A stretch of DNA of 64,000 nucleotides from Isoetes taiwanensis (lineage: Eukaryota; Streptophyta; Lycopodiopsida; Isoetales; Isoetaceae), in NCBI GenBank assembly GCA_021234155.1, contig JAJEKV010000186.1:126001-190000 (forward strand), given 5' to 3'. This document shows positions 22,726 through 33,200 of this stretch, piece after piece (within the stretch, counting starts at the first letter, position 1; the number at the start of each line of letters is the position of its first letter). The translations under genes were made by a program, and so were the position numbers. Below the pieces are notes generated by a model that saw only the letters and a list, made by a program, of their open reading frames with translations, was not told the DNA's origin and searched no databases.

Positions 22726-24398
22726 ATGGCTGCACTAAGATTTTCTACACTTCAAGCTACTGCTCCCAAGGATCCGCTCTCTTTTGAGTCTCAGATCCTT
22801 CTTGACGCTTCACTTTCCGTGAAGCCCTTGTTGGCCCAAATCGAAGTCGCTGAACGCCAAAAGCTTTTTCTGAATTCTCTCAAATGGAACTTCCGGCTCC
22901 AAATCCCGACCAACCGGGGCGGTTCATCGCCAATATCGTTAACAGCCCGCATGGATACACCCATCGCGGGTCGATGGCACCACCATTTATTTGACTCAAC
23001 ATTTGATTTCTGAGGTATTTCATATTCCCTTGCAAACCCCTTGTTTATCATGGTGCGCCATACGGGATATAGATGTCACGCGAGTTTGGTGCACCTCCTT
23101 ATCATGCCAATGTGCATCGCTCGACCAATATCGACAAGCCTCCTAAAACCTTTGTTAAGTTTCTGTGGCGCAAGTTCCTTGGGTATTCTATCAAGAACAC
23201 CCATATCAATAAGCCTTTCTATAATATGGTACTCACTGCTACACACTCCAACCACCACATTGATTGGCCCCAATTGATGTTCTACCGTCTTCTCCAAGAA
23301 GTGGACCGCCTTCGGGTTGCCACTTCCATTTTTGAAGTTTTCGTGGGAGGCCACCTTCAAGCCCTCATCCGTCATTACTTTCCTCCCACACCACCAAATT
23401 CTCAAAATTCCACTCGGCCGTCCCTTCCCGGACTAACCGAAGTTGGCACTTCACGCCCTTCTTCCCCCCGGGTCATGTCCAAAATCCGCACTCCCATGTC
23501 ATTTGTCTCCTCCTCGCCTACACCATCCAGTTCACACCATATCTCCCAAACATCACAAACCCAGCAACAAATGGCTCCACCACCACAACACCCTCGTCAG
23601 CTGTTGTATCAGTATCAGCAGGATGCTCAAGCTGCTGTTCTAAAGTTACAAGAATCCCAAGACGCTCTTATGAACGGGGTTCAAATGGCACTAGAGGCCT
23701 CCATGCGCGGTAACGGGACCTTCTGCCGCCACGCCCAAAGTTGCAACTTTGGAGGCCAAACTTCAAGACAAGCACGGAGCTCTCTTTACGTGCTCATACA
23801 GATCTCAAAAGTGCACGTGGATCAGGTCAGCCAACTTGCGGATCAGCCGTGCTCGGCTCCAATCGAAATTCAGAATTTATTGGAGCACAACAAGTCCAAA
23901 GACACTCTCCTGGGTGCCAAGGACACAGATATTGCTAAGCTCAACGCCTTGTACTCCGAGCTTTGTGACAATTACAGCACTCAAGTTCAAAACCTTACAG
24001 AGCGGGACGCTCAAATTGCCTCCTTGACGGCTCAGCTTTCTACACAGACCTCTCAGCTCACCTCTCTTCAAGATCAGCTTACAGAGGTGCAGAAACAGAA
24101 GATTCTTGATGACGCGGAGATTGCCGTGCTTCGTCTCAATACTCCGGGGCAATCCTCCTCCCAGGTCAACACTTCTCAGAAAAGGGTCCGTGACCAATCA
24201 CGCCGGGCCGCTAGAAAAGGACAACCGGATCCGCGGACCTTGAACAACATTTTGCAGCAAGCTATTCGATCGTCTGGCGAAGAGGCTCAAGCAAAACTTG
24301 ACAACCATAACACCATTGTTACCGATCGCCTTTTGACTTCCGGTTCCTTCCTCGCTATCACGATTATGTGGTTGCTCGCCGCCACCTCTTCCTTTTGA
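22726..24398 (+). pseudogene. Gypsy extra ORF 1 with a coiled coil
   Basis: A short frame at 22726-23013 (MAALRFSTLQATAPKD) is followed, after one frameshift, by a 441-codon frame (23073-24398). The first part contains WPQLMFYRLLQEVDRLRVA. The middle is Pro, Ser and Thr-rich (about residues 110-180). The third part (about residues 250-370) is a heptad-like coiled coil with LTERDAQIASLTAQL and LTSLQDQLTEVQKQ. The position between integrase and the 3' LTR is where Tat and Athila elements carry an additional ORF, sometimes called env-like. I see no convincing membrane anchor or signal peptide here, so I do not call it an envelope protein. Confidence 0.6.
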
Positions 24399-24869
24399 AG
24401 TGGCATGCGGCAGATGGTCCTGTGGATATTCCCTGCGACTTGCATTTTCTTGGATTTGGCGGAACTCTCCATTGAAGACAAAGGGTTATGCTGTGTGCCC
24501 TTTTGGTCTTTGATCTCATATATCGTGTGCCGATCCGGACTTTATCACCTTTGAGTTGTTCAGCCCATGGCTTACATATTTCATGATTTCTATCCGGGTG
24601 ATACGGAAAACTTCAGGAGATGGGCCACGCCGACTCTTTCTGTGGTGACCCAGCGTGCAATGGTTGCTTCGGGATAACAATCCATATCTTCTTGATCATG
24701 CTCGGACCCACACTCTTCATCGAGTACATGCCCGAAGCTTGCCAATCATTTACCTCTCGGCAAGCGGAAGGCCGCAAATATAAGGAAGTATTCGGGACAT
24801 CCCGAGGATCTTCCCTATGCACAAGTTTATATGCAAAGCACCTCGGGGTTATAATCAATTACGGGCTCG
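24399..24869. other. Decayed link between the two gypsy extra ORFs
   Basis: Coding-like in pieces, for example KWHAADGPVDIPCDLHFLGF just after the stop at 24396-24398, and a frame at 24620-24877 reading MGHADSFCGDPACNG, but split by stops. It probably joins extra ORF 1 to extra ORF 2 in intact elements. Confidence 0.4.
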
Positions 24870-25717
24870 TTGGATAGCAAGGCGGTCCCTACGGGATGGG
24901 ATAGCCCTCCTGTCAACTCTCAACTCTCTGCTTCTCTTTGGGATCGTTGGTGTCAAGCTCTTGATCCGGATCTTGTCAGTGCATTCAGGGAGCAAGCTCA
25001 GCAACCCACGCCCACGGGCATGGTTCCTTCTCCCTATGCTTCCCTGGGAGTACCTCCACGCCCCAGGTTCCTGACTTCTGATTGGCGCCTCCCCTTTTGG
25101 ACCAAGGTCATGGATGGTCATGCCGGATGGACTCCACCTCAGATCTCGACGGATCTCCGGTGGGATCCACGTTTTGTTCGCCGCTCACATTGGGAAGAGG
25201 GTGCCACTCTTGATACCACCACGAATTGGATCTATATTGCTAATGAGCGTGGTTGGCAACGCCCGGCTGATGCGCTTCATGGTCTTGACACCTTCTTGCA
25301 GAATGCCACCACCTCACCTGATCCTTCAGTCCATCTTCAAGCAGGTTTTTGTGCTGCTCTCAAATGCATCTTGCTCAGCTCCTTAAATCGGCAGCGTCCC
25401 ATTTTTCACTGCAATCCGAATGCCAGTGTCAGTGCCTTCGGCCTCCAGACCTGCCTCCTCATGGAATGTCAGTTCATTTCTTCAGACGCCCATGCTGCCC
25501 TTGAAGACATGGTACGATCTCGATTTCTTATTGATGCAGATCCTGCCCTTGGCCACAACACTCCTCCTGCTCTTCAAACACGCCAGGATCTCATTAGCCA
25601 GTACCATAATGGTGCCCGTCCTCACTCCCGTGAGGATCACTTTCAGACAGATGGCTTCCCACCCTCAGAAACAGTTCCTCCTTTTCTTCACTCTGAGTGT
25701 CGTTTGGTGGGGGGGAG
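24870..25717 (+). CDS. Gypsy extra ORF 2, unknown, running into the 3' LTR
   Basis: A frame of 338 codons opens at MDSKAVPTGWDSP and stays open through the polypurine tract into the 3' LTR (stop at 25884-25886). I limit the call to the part before the LTR, about 282 codons. It is Trp- and Pro-rich (LPFWTKVMDGHAGWTPPQ, RWDPRFVRRSHWEEG, NERGWQRPADALHG). No transmembrane segment or catalytic motif is visible, and no family is recognised. A long open frame in such a damaged element is notable. Confidence 0.5.
25703..25717 (+). promoter_or_regulatory. Gypsy polypurine tract
   Basis: TTTGGTGGGGGGGAG directly abuts the 3' LTR. It is the purine-rich primer site for plus-strand synthesis. Confidence 0.85.
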
Positions 25718-26306
25718 TGTTAGTCCTGTGCCTCCTGGTACAGGACTATTCATGCATACGACAGACCAGGTCAAGCTCAAGGATCCTCAGTCAGCCACGG
25801 GTCAGCCATCAAAGGCTCAGCAGAAGACCAAGCAGCAGACCACGCAGCCAAAGCCTCCGCCTAAGAGGCGCCGCTCAGACAAGTGACGGCCCGTCACCGC
25901 CCGCGTCAGCGTCAGCATGATTCTAGGCACTTCAAGAGGCACCGCCCACATTCCTGCAAATCAGGCCTCCTTCCAGGAGTTGGCACCGAGATCAGTCAGA
26001 GTGTCTATATATTGGGCCAAAGGCCATTGTACTATATATATGACTAGAGCTCGCACATGAGTTCTAGATGAGTTTTGAGTCTTGTCTCCTTTCATTTTTC
26101 TCTCTATTGCGAGAGCTCATGTATGTTCATCATTGATATCAAGGAAGCTTATCATTTTCCTCTCATTGTTCTTTTTGTTCGTTTTCCTTCTTCTTGTTCT
26201 CTTCTTGCAAATCCCGCGTGACATAGTCTCCCGGACTCTCCTGTTAGATCCACAGGTCCTCACAGAGGGCTGTCTTCCAGGAGTTCCCGAACCCAGACCC
26301 CAAACA
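25718..26306 (+). repeat. Gypsy 3' LTR
   Basis: The 589-bp LTR has TGTTAG...AAACA ends, followed by the TTCAT duplication. It carries CAG at many sites where the 5' LTR carries CGG, and TTGG where the 5' LTR has TCGG, consistent with loss of CpG by deamination in this copy. Confidence 0.95.
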
Positions 26307-26311
26307 TTCAT

Positions 26312-28955
26312 CCTCCAGAATGGTCATTATTTGCTCATGCTCTACTGCTGCAATACGCCTGCTTTTCCCAAGCTCATCTCTGCCATACGGTTTGTCTTCC
26401 AATTTTGCTTCTTCAATTAATTTTTCTGCTTGTGTTTTCCTTTTCCTTTTAATTAGACCTGTATCTTGTATTTCCTGATGCATCTCATGTTCCACTTCTG
26501 GAATTTCATGTTCACCTTGCACATGTGAAGTTTGATTCTCTTCTTCTACTGGATTTCCCTGAATATTATGCTCTCCCATAGATACTATTCTTATTCCTTT
26601 TTTGTACCTGTGTTTGTATAATACCCTTTCATTAAATAAGACATCTCGACTGATCATAATAATTTTTGTTTCAGGATTGTACACTCTATATCCTTTAGCT
26701 TCATTGTCATATCCAACCAAAAACCCTATCTCAGATCTATTGTCCAATTTTTTCCTTAACTCTGAAGGGACATGGGTGTATACCAAACAACCATATACCT
26801 TGTATTTCATATAGTCTACCTTGGCATCTGGGTTCCATACAACATTTGGTATGTTCCCATCTAGGGCTGATGTAGGCAGGTTATTCTGAATTTCCATGGC
26901 AGTTTGCAAAGCTTCCACCCAAAGATAATTTGGCAGTCCACTTTCTTTTAGCATAGATCTCACAGCATCCATAAGTGTCCTGTTCTTCCTTTCAGAAACT
27001 CCATTCTGTTGAGGAGTGTACCTGCATGTTAATTGTCTTTTAATACCATGTGTAATGCAGAATGTTTTAAACTTTGCAGATAGATATTCCCCTCCTCGAT
27101 CTGATCTGATACATTTAAGCTTATGACCTGTTTCTCTTTCCATTTCTGCCACATATTGCTTGAAAGCATTAAGTGCATGTGATTTCTTTCCCAAGCAATA
27201 TATTTTGCATTTTCTGCTATGATCATCAGTGAAAGTTATAAAATATCTTTTGTTTCCTCTTTCTCTTACATTCAATGGGCCACACAAATCAGTATGCACT
27301 AATTCCAGAATTTGATGAGTCTTAGATTGTCTTTTTGTAAATGGCAATCTGTGCAACTTCCCAAGTGCACACCCTTCACAAATTTGGTTGATTTTATTGT
27401 CATAATAATTTATCAGACCTTGTTTGTGCAACACTTCTAATTTCTTATAATCTGTGTGAGCTAATCTGTTATGCCAGAGATCTACATCAACTTCTGATAT
27501 GGCATTCACACCACAATGTGCAAGATTGTTTAACTCAAACAAATTTCCAACTCGTTTGGCATAAAACTTCAATTCATCTTTGAGAAAAACATTACATTGC
27601 TCAGCTTCAAATGTTACTCTATAACCCAAGTCACACAATTGACTCACTGAAATAAGATTTTTAATTATAGCTGGAACACACAAAACATCCTCTATATTTA
27701 TGATATTTCCACTTAAGTCTTCTAACTGCAGCAGACCACTCCCTTCAATATCTTGTAAAACCCCATTTCCAACTTGAATTTTTCTGGATTTTGCAGTTGT
27801 GAATTTCTTCAAGAGTTCAGCATCCCTTACTACCGATCTTTCAGCTCCAGAATCAACTATTAAATGATCAGAATAATTAGTACCCATATTCTCATTAACA
27901 ACTGCAAAATCATTTAATACCTCATCTTCATCTTCTGCTTCTGCTTTAGTTTTGACTTCTTGTTCTTCTTGAGCAATGAATGCTGTCTCATGGCTTCGAC
28001 CCCTGCCTCTACCAGATCTTCCACTGCTGGATTCACCTCTTCCTCTGGAAGTTCTGCCATAATTTTTAGGTGTGGGACACTTGGATGCAGCAGGACCTCT
28101 ACCCCCACAGTTATAGCAATTAAATTCTTTTTTGAGCTTAGGGCATTCACTTTTATAATGCCCTGCTTCATGACAGTGATAGCAGATTATTTTTCCTCTC
28201 TTTTTCAGCATTAATATCTCTGGGGTTTCCTCATTTTGGCTTTGCCTTAATACCTTCTTTTGCTCCCATTCAGTTCTAAGCATAACCTCTGCCTCTTCTC
28301 TACTTTTACTTGTGTTTCTAATAAACAATGATAAGGTCTCATTTTCTGCTATGGCCCTTGAAATTTGCAGTACCTGACTCCTCTCAGATATGACAACTCC
28401 AGCACCCTCTAGATCAGCAATCAAGTTGTCAAACTTGTTAAAGAATTCGGATACATCTTCCTCCTCTCTAAGTTTTAGATTTCTTAGCTCATTTTCCAAT
28501 AGATCTATTTGTGAAGATGTTTTTTCCTCATAATGCTTAAGAAGAAATTTCCACATGTCCCTTGGACTGAGAGATCTTAATTTTAAACGTATAGTAGGAC
28601 TTACCTTACAAGTTATGATCCCTTGAGCTTCTTTAATTTTTGCTTGCAGGGATTTTGCTCCTCCTGCACTGTTACCTCCTCCAGAGCGTCCAGTGCTTGT
28701 TCCTGAGCCTGCTGCACCTGAGCCTCCTGCACCTGCTCCTGCAGTCTCTGCAGTTTGTTGCCCACCAGCAGCTCCAACTACTGACCCTGTAGAGGCTGTT
28801 CTTGTCAGTACCCCTGCAGACACTTGGCTATTTGGATCAACTACCTCCTCTACATCCAGGACATGCATTATGGCATCCTTCCATATCTGAAATCCTGGTC
28901 CCCCTTTGTAGACTTCTATAGTGTTGAGCAAACTTGCTCCAAATCTGCTAGACAT
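26312..28955 (-). CDS. Copia gag, protease and integrase (polyprotein N-terminal part), open
   Basis: One frame of about 881 codons, starting MSSRFGASLLNTIEV, stays open to the gypsy insertion point. Gag occupies roughly residues 1-300, with a Gly/Ala/Ser-rich insert (50-100) and two knuckles. CYHCHEAGHYKSEC (258-271) is canonical. CYNCGGRGPAASKC (280-293) lacks the His. The protease active site is DSGA at 368-371. Integrase has HNRLAH (495-500) with CEGC (526-529) as the HHCC zinc site, then the triad D556 (HTDLCGP), D619 (RSDRGGEY) and E655 (GVSERKN), 35 residues between the last two as in the DDE pattern. The frame continues in phase at 2655 once the gypsy element is ignored. As it stands the polyprotein is truncated. 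Confidence 0.95.
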
Positions 28956-28961
28956 GATTGA

Positions 28962-28978
28962 GATGGCTCTGATACCAC
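28962..28978 (-). promoter_or_regulatory. Copia primer binding site (initiator tRNA-Met type)
   Basis: On the minus strand, right after the 5' LTR and one extra base, the sequence reads TGGTATCAGAGCCAT, the standard plant copia complement to the initiator tRNA-Met 3' end. Confidence 0.93.
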
Positions 28979-29828
28979 TGATGAAAATAAGAAGGAGTTA
29001 ACAACTTTGATGCAATGTCTAGCAAGATTTATTTTTCCTTAACACACTTTGAGCATATAACATGCTATTCATAATCTAGTGGAGAGCCACAATATGGTCA
29101 ATCATCTCCCTAGATCATGTATATGCAAGTACCATTCATTCAATAGTATAAAAGCTACAATTTTTTTAAGGTCAACCAACTATTGATAAGATCAATAAAC
29201 CATTGAACTTAAGAAATTAAATGGCAATAGTTTCACTATTCATCGGGCATTGACCCGATCACTGTAGCAACCTTGACCAAACAAATCTGCACCTTGGCAC
29301 TTCAGCTCCGGCTTAATTCTTCTGTACAATCCACTTGTATGCAGGATCCGTCCATATATAAGGCAATTCCGGCGGTTAAGGGGACTCATACTTTTCAATC
29401 CGAGCTCTGCTAATCATGCTCATATATCCCACAGGAATAACTAGGAAATAAGACTTCATCGTAATATCCCACATGCCTAGCTTTACAAATGAGCTCTCGA
29501 ACCATTGAATTATATTTCCTTATTTTATGTCAACTTCTTGCAACCTTTGACACTAGGTTAACATAATTCTTAACCTAATCATTTCAGCTGGAATCCCATG
29601 TATGAGAAATATCATGATCAAGCTCATCTGGCCTACTGCCACTGCTTCTCATAGGCACTTCCATTTTCATACAACTTGTCATACACCCTTGTCATGCAAC
29701 CTTCACAACTTATCAACGGTTTGGAAACTTCACTATCTCAGATCTCAATTTAGTTGCCTGCATTTTTGCATCCACTGCCACTGCTTCTCATGGATACTTA
29801 AGTGACTTATAATGTTGAACTTCCAACA
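28979..29828 (-). repeat. Copia 5' LTR
   Basis: The 850-bp LTR, TG at 28979 and CA at 29828 in plus-strand reading, is followed by the duplication AATAA (29829-29833). It represents the unduplicated form of the left LTR. Confidence 0.95.
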
Positions 29829-29887
29829 AATAAGTGTCTTAGCTCATCCAAAAGGGTAGCTTGTAATTTGACCCATAATTGGCCATC

Positions 29888-29896
29888 TATAAATAG
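29888..29896 (+). promoter_or_regulatory. TATA box upstream of the histone-like fragment
   Basis: TATAAATAG lies 94 bp before the ATG at 29982, a usual plant spacing. The copia element landed only about 55 bp upstream, so any proximal promoter elements are now on the far side of 29.7 kb of inserted DNA. Confidence 0.6.
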
Positions 29897-29981
29897 ACCT
29901 AGGACCCCCCCCAACATTTCTACGTTCCTCTTTGGAAAAATCCCCCGCTAAGGTGATTTTAGGGCTAGACCCTCCGTCGAC

Positions 29982-30232
29982 ATGGCGTGCACCAAACAGA
30001 CCGCTCGACTTCCTCGACAAGGTGAAATAGCCAAAGGCCAAGGAGGCCGAAGGAGATACAAGAAGAGGAGAGGGCAGAACGAGAGTGGGAGGCCAAGGCT
30101 CAAGAAGTAGCAGAGCAGAAGCTGGTCCAACATTTTGAAGACTCAACAGCCTGCACTGTTCATGCGAAGCGAGTAACCCTCATGAGGAAGGACATGCAAT
30201 TAGCTAGTTTAATTAAGGGAGATCCCAAATAA
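29982..30232 (+). pseudogene. Histone H3-like (possibly CENH3-like) gene remnant
   Basis: The start reads MACTKQTAR, one residue from the H3 N-terminus MARTKQTAR. In another frame the end reads [17 protein letters not shown], then [18 protein letters not shown] and LIKGDPK, then TAA. This follows the last 40 residues of H3 (…EAYLVGLFED, AIHAKRVTI and so on) through helices alpha2 and alpha3. RVTLMRKD is closer to plant CENH3 (RVTLM-K/R-KD) than to canonical H3 (RVTIMPKD). The tail, the N-terminal helix and helix 1 are replaced by a short Lys/Arg/Glu-rich stretch, and the length is 251 bp, not a multiple of three. It cannot form an H3 fold as it stands. It is a decayed gene, processed copy or captured fragment. 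Confidence 0.7.
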
Positions 30233-33200
30233 ACATTTTGTAAATAATCAAAAATTTTGTAATATAAATCAATTTTGAATACTTTATGTGTCTAAACTTG
30301 TTTAATTAGGGCGAGTTAGCAAGTAGTAGCTTTCGTTTTAGTAAAATGGCACATTTTCAGACCAAAAAGTGTGACGTCTCACACGTCGCGCCTGGTAAAG
30401 AAACTAAAGTTTAGTTTTTGGACGAGGCGCTACCTGTGAGACCTTCATACCTAGACCATGTCCAAACTAGACCAAAACACCTCCAAATTGACCAAGTAAG
30501 GGGTCCATTCTGCCTAACTCGATGAGACTAGCATGATTTAACCCTTAGATCACCCAAATTGGACAAGTTTAACCCAATTAGAGCCAATGTCTCACACGTC
30601 GTGCCTGGTCAAGAAACTAAAGTCCAGCTTTTGAACGAGGCGCACTTTGAGCCTCCATAACTTGAGCTACAGAGCTCCAAACTGCCTGAAATTTGTTGCA
30701 ATAGGACCGTTAGACAGCCTAGAATCCATTTATAACCTCAAACTAGGCTAGAAATGTCAAACCCTAGCCCAAAATGACCAAAATTGCTCAAACCCTTGAA
30801 TTGTTTTTCCAAACTGTGGTTTGTTTGTAAATAGAAGCATACCCCATTAGTACCTCGCAAGTATTGCTCTCGGCTCAAAGCTGATGCCTTACTCCTAGAT
30901 AGAAGTGCCCAAGAACACCCCTTCATTATAGTCATCTAGACCTCAGCATAGCAACCCAAGTCCAACTGTTGGTACATCACCTCTGCTCATGCCAAAGGCA
31001 TAAACCTTGACCTAATTCTGTGTCCTTCTAATAGAGTTTGACTTACCTAGAAAGGAGCTAGAGTCTAGAGCTGCCCAAGTCACCCCTTGTGTAGAGATTA
31101 GACTCCCCCAAACCAACTTTGCTAGGACCTTAGAGTATGCCTCAAACATCATGGAGGTCTTGCAAAACAACCCTCATGTCATGCCATACCACACGTCCTA
31201 ATGTCCATAGACTTGTAGAATATAGATATGTCTCTAGTAATACTGCTCAAGACATCTTGTTTGCTTATAGAGCCCAAAATGTTGTAGGAGAGCCCTTCAA
31301 GTAGGCCCTTAGACTCTAGGATATACGAGCGTTGCTTTCGAAGTACAGGGCCAGAGCCACAGAAGAGCTAGAGGCGCAACTCCTTGAAGACATCAAGGTC
31401 CCAGCCGATGTACAGATAGATAAGGAGAGGAGACCGAAAAGGCAGACCCAAGAGAGGGAAGATCACCACGACCTTGCAGCCCAGCAGCTCAAGCAAATGT
31501 CATGAAACGTCAGCCAAGGAGTGAGAGACTCGAATAGATAGGACCCAAGGAACAGAGGAGATGACCTAGCCAGCCGATACAAATCATGCAAAGGCGACTA
31601 GAAGGAGCCATGGTACGGGCAATGGAGATGACCACACTTCCAGGCACAGGAGAGACACCTCAGAATGAAGCAAAGCCCAAGCAACAGGAGTCGCACTCAG
31701 AAATTCAACCTGCGGAGGAATGACAATGCCTGCCTACCGACCACGATTTCAGAGCTTTGAAGACATTCAAGAGTGCCCGACTGCAATAGCCAGGTGATCC
31801 TACTCAAGCGATCAACGGCACCGCACAACGACAACCTTGCAACGACACACCGCATGTAGGGACGTTGAGCGGTCACCGCATTCCTCACGACGAATATACA
31901 CATTAAGGAGGAGCATCTTTCTCAAGGGATCACATCGACGAACACTCTTCGCAACTGGCGTGACGAGCTCGGAATCAGACATGAAGCTCAACAATAGTAG
32001 CAGCATCTCAAAGGAATCCTGGAGTCAACCAGAACGAAGAAGATGCAGCAAAACGAAAGGATCAAACGCGATAGGAGGAGGGAAAACCCTAAAGGAGTAT
32101 AAACATTTAATTAGATCTTCGTAGTTGTTTTGAAAAAGTGGATGAATTAAAATCCCAATGTAAATGCGTATATGTATAGTGGAGAAACATGAGTTTAAAG
32201 TCATGTTTTACGGATTTAGCGCTTAGATCAGGAAGCTCCTTCACTTCGACTACCAAATAAGGAAGCAAGGAAGCACAACTATAGCCCAAGATCAAATGGA
32301 AGAGCAAGTACGAAGGAGAAACGACCAGAGCCCAAGCAAAACATCGACTCCAAACACTTTGGGAAGTGCCCTCAAGTAGAAGACCGCTCGTCCAGCTCAA
32401 TGTCAGGATAAGAGACAACACCGGTCATGTCAAGATCATCAACACGGCACCAGGACATCGTCAGGGCGCAACAACACTATCTCTTGTGGCAGCGGCAACA
32501 CTTGACGAACTTATGACACGAGTGGCCTCAACAATAGAAGGAGGAACGCCCCGACATCAACGAGCCAACTAAGAAGGCAACATCTCGACGACCATAATTC
32601 CACCTTATGGTACTATAGGGTGATGCCCTATGACACGTGTATTAGATGGACATGCACTTACGAAAGGCACTGCGACGAGGAGATATGCCTTCAACAACTA
32701 GGTGATGGCTTCGTCAGGTACTCCTACCAGTAATTAGAAGAGAAGAAGCCGATCATATCTCCGACATGGGCACATCAAATGCCCAAGGTAGAAGCATTCG
32801 ACACCTTAACAACAAGGATAGCAACTAAAGCACCTTCGGCAAAAAGAGAGTTCAAGATAATAGCCAGGCTATTCAACGACAAGAGTATATCTAAGGCAGG
32901 TACTTCTTCAACTCAAGGGTCAAGCTGCGCAGATATAAGGATCCATCATCCCGACAATATAGCCAGCAGGGAGGAGAGCCACCGTCAAGGAGACTGAAGT
33001 ATCGAGCGACTCGGAAGAACGTCACCTTGCTACTTCAAGCAGGCAACGAGTGGATGAGCTTCTACCAAGGTCAAGGATCTAAGGCCATGGGGCCTAGTAG
33101 GTTAAATGTAGAGATGGTAACATCCATATTGGGATTAGAAGGCATTGTTAGATATTCTCGCCGAAAGGATTGCCCCAATATTGAGCTAAGCGTCAAGTAT

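Larger units (their letters stand above)
2656..26311 (+). mobile_element. Ty3/gypsy LTR retrotransposon (Tat/Athila-like), element body 2661-26306
   Basis: The element runs from TGTTAG at 2661 to CAAACA ending at 26306, flanked by the 5-bp duplication TTCAT (2656-2660 and 26307-26311). LTRs are 587 and 589 bp. Internal order on the plus strand is gag, protease, RT, RNase H, integrase, then about 4 kb of extra coding sequence before the 3' LTR. Integrase after RNase H marks gypsy rather than copia. The possible tRNA-Asp type primer site and the long 3' extra region point to the Tat/Athila side of the superfamily, by knowledge of those groups. Without the DNA transposon in its integrase the element is about 11.1 kb. 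All main genes carry stops or frameshifts. Confidence 0.95.
89..29828 (-). mobile_element. Ty1/copia LTR retrotransposon, interrupted by a gypsy element
   Basis: This is a complete but broken copia element read on the minus strand. It has two LTRs (28979-29828 as the 5' LTR, 89-1091 as the 3' LTR) with TG...CA ends, a target duplication AATAA on both sides, an initiator-tRNA-Met type primer site next to the 5' LTR and a purine tract next to the 3' LTR. Coding order is gag, protease, integrase, then RT and RNase H, the copia order. About 23.6 kb of gypsy element splits pol between integrase and RT. Removing the insert restores one reading frame across the junction, so the copia pol was intact there when hit. 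Later damage is described under the separate parts. Confidence 0.97.

Noticed and set aside
22726-24398. Retroviral envelope gene in the gypsy element
   Set aside because: No signal peptide, cleavage site or membrane anchor is visible; the product is a coiled coil with a low-complexity linker.
26244-26311. Extension of the copia gag-pol frame into CLGSGFGNSW...
   Set aside because: These codons come from the gypsy LTR after the insertion point and are not copia sequence.
29834-30240. Functional histone gene
   Set aside because: The histone-fold core is missing and the two H3-like parts are in different frames.
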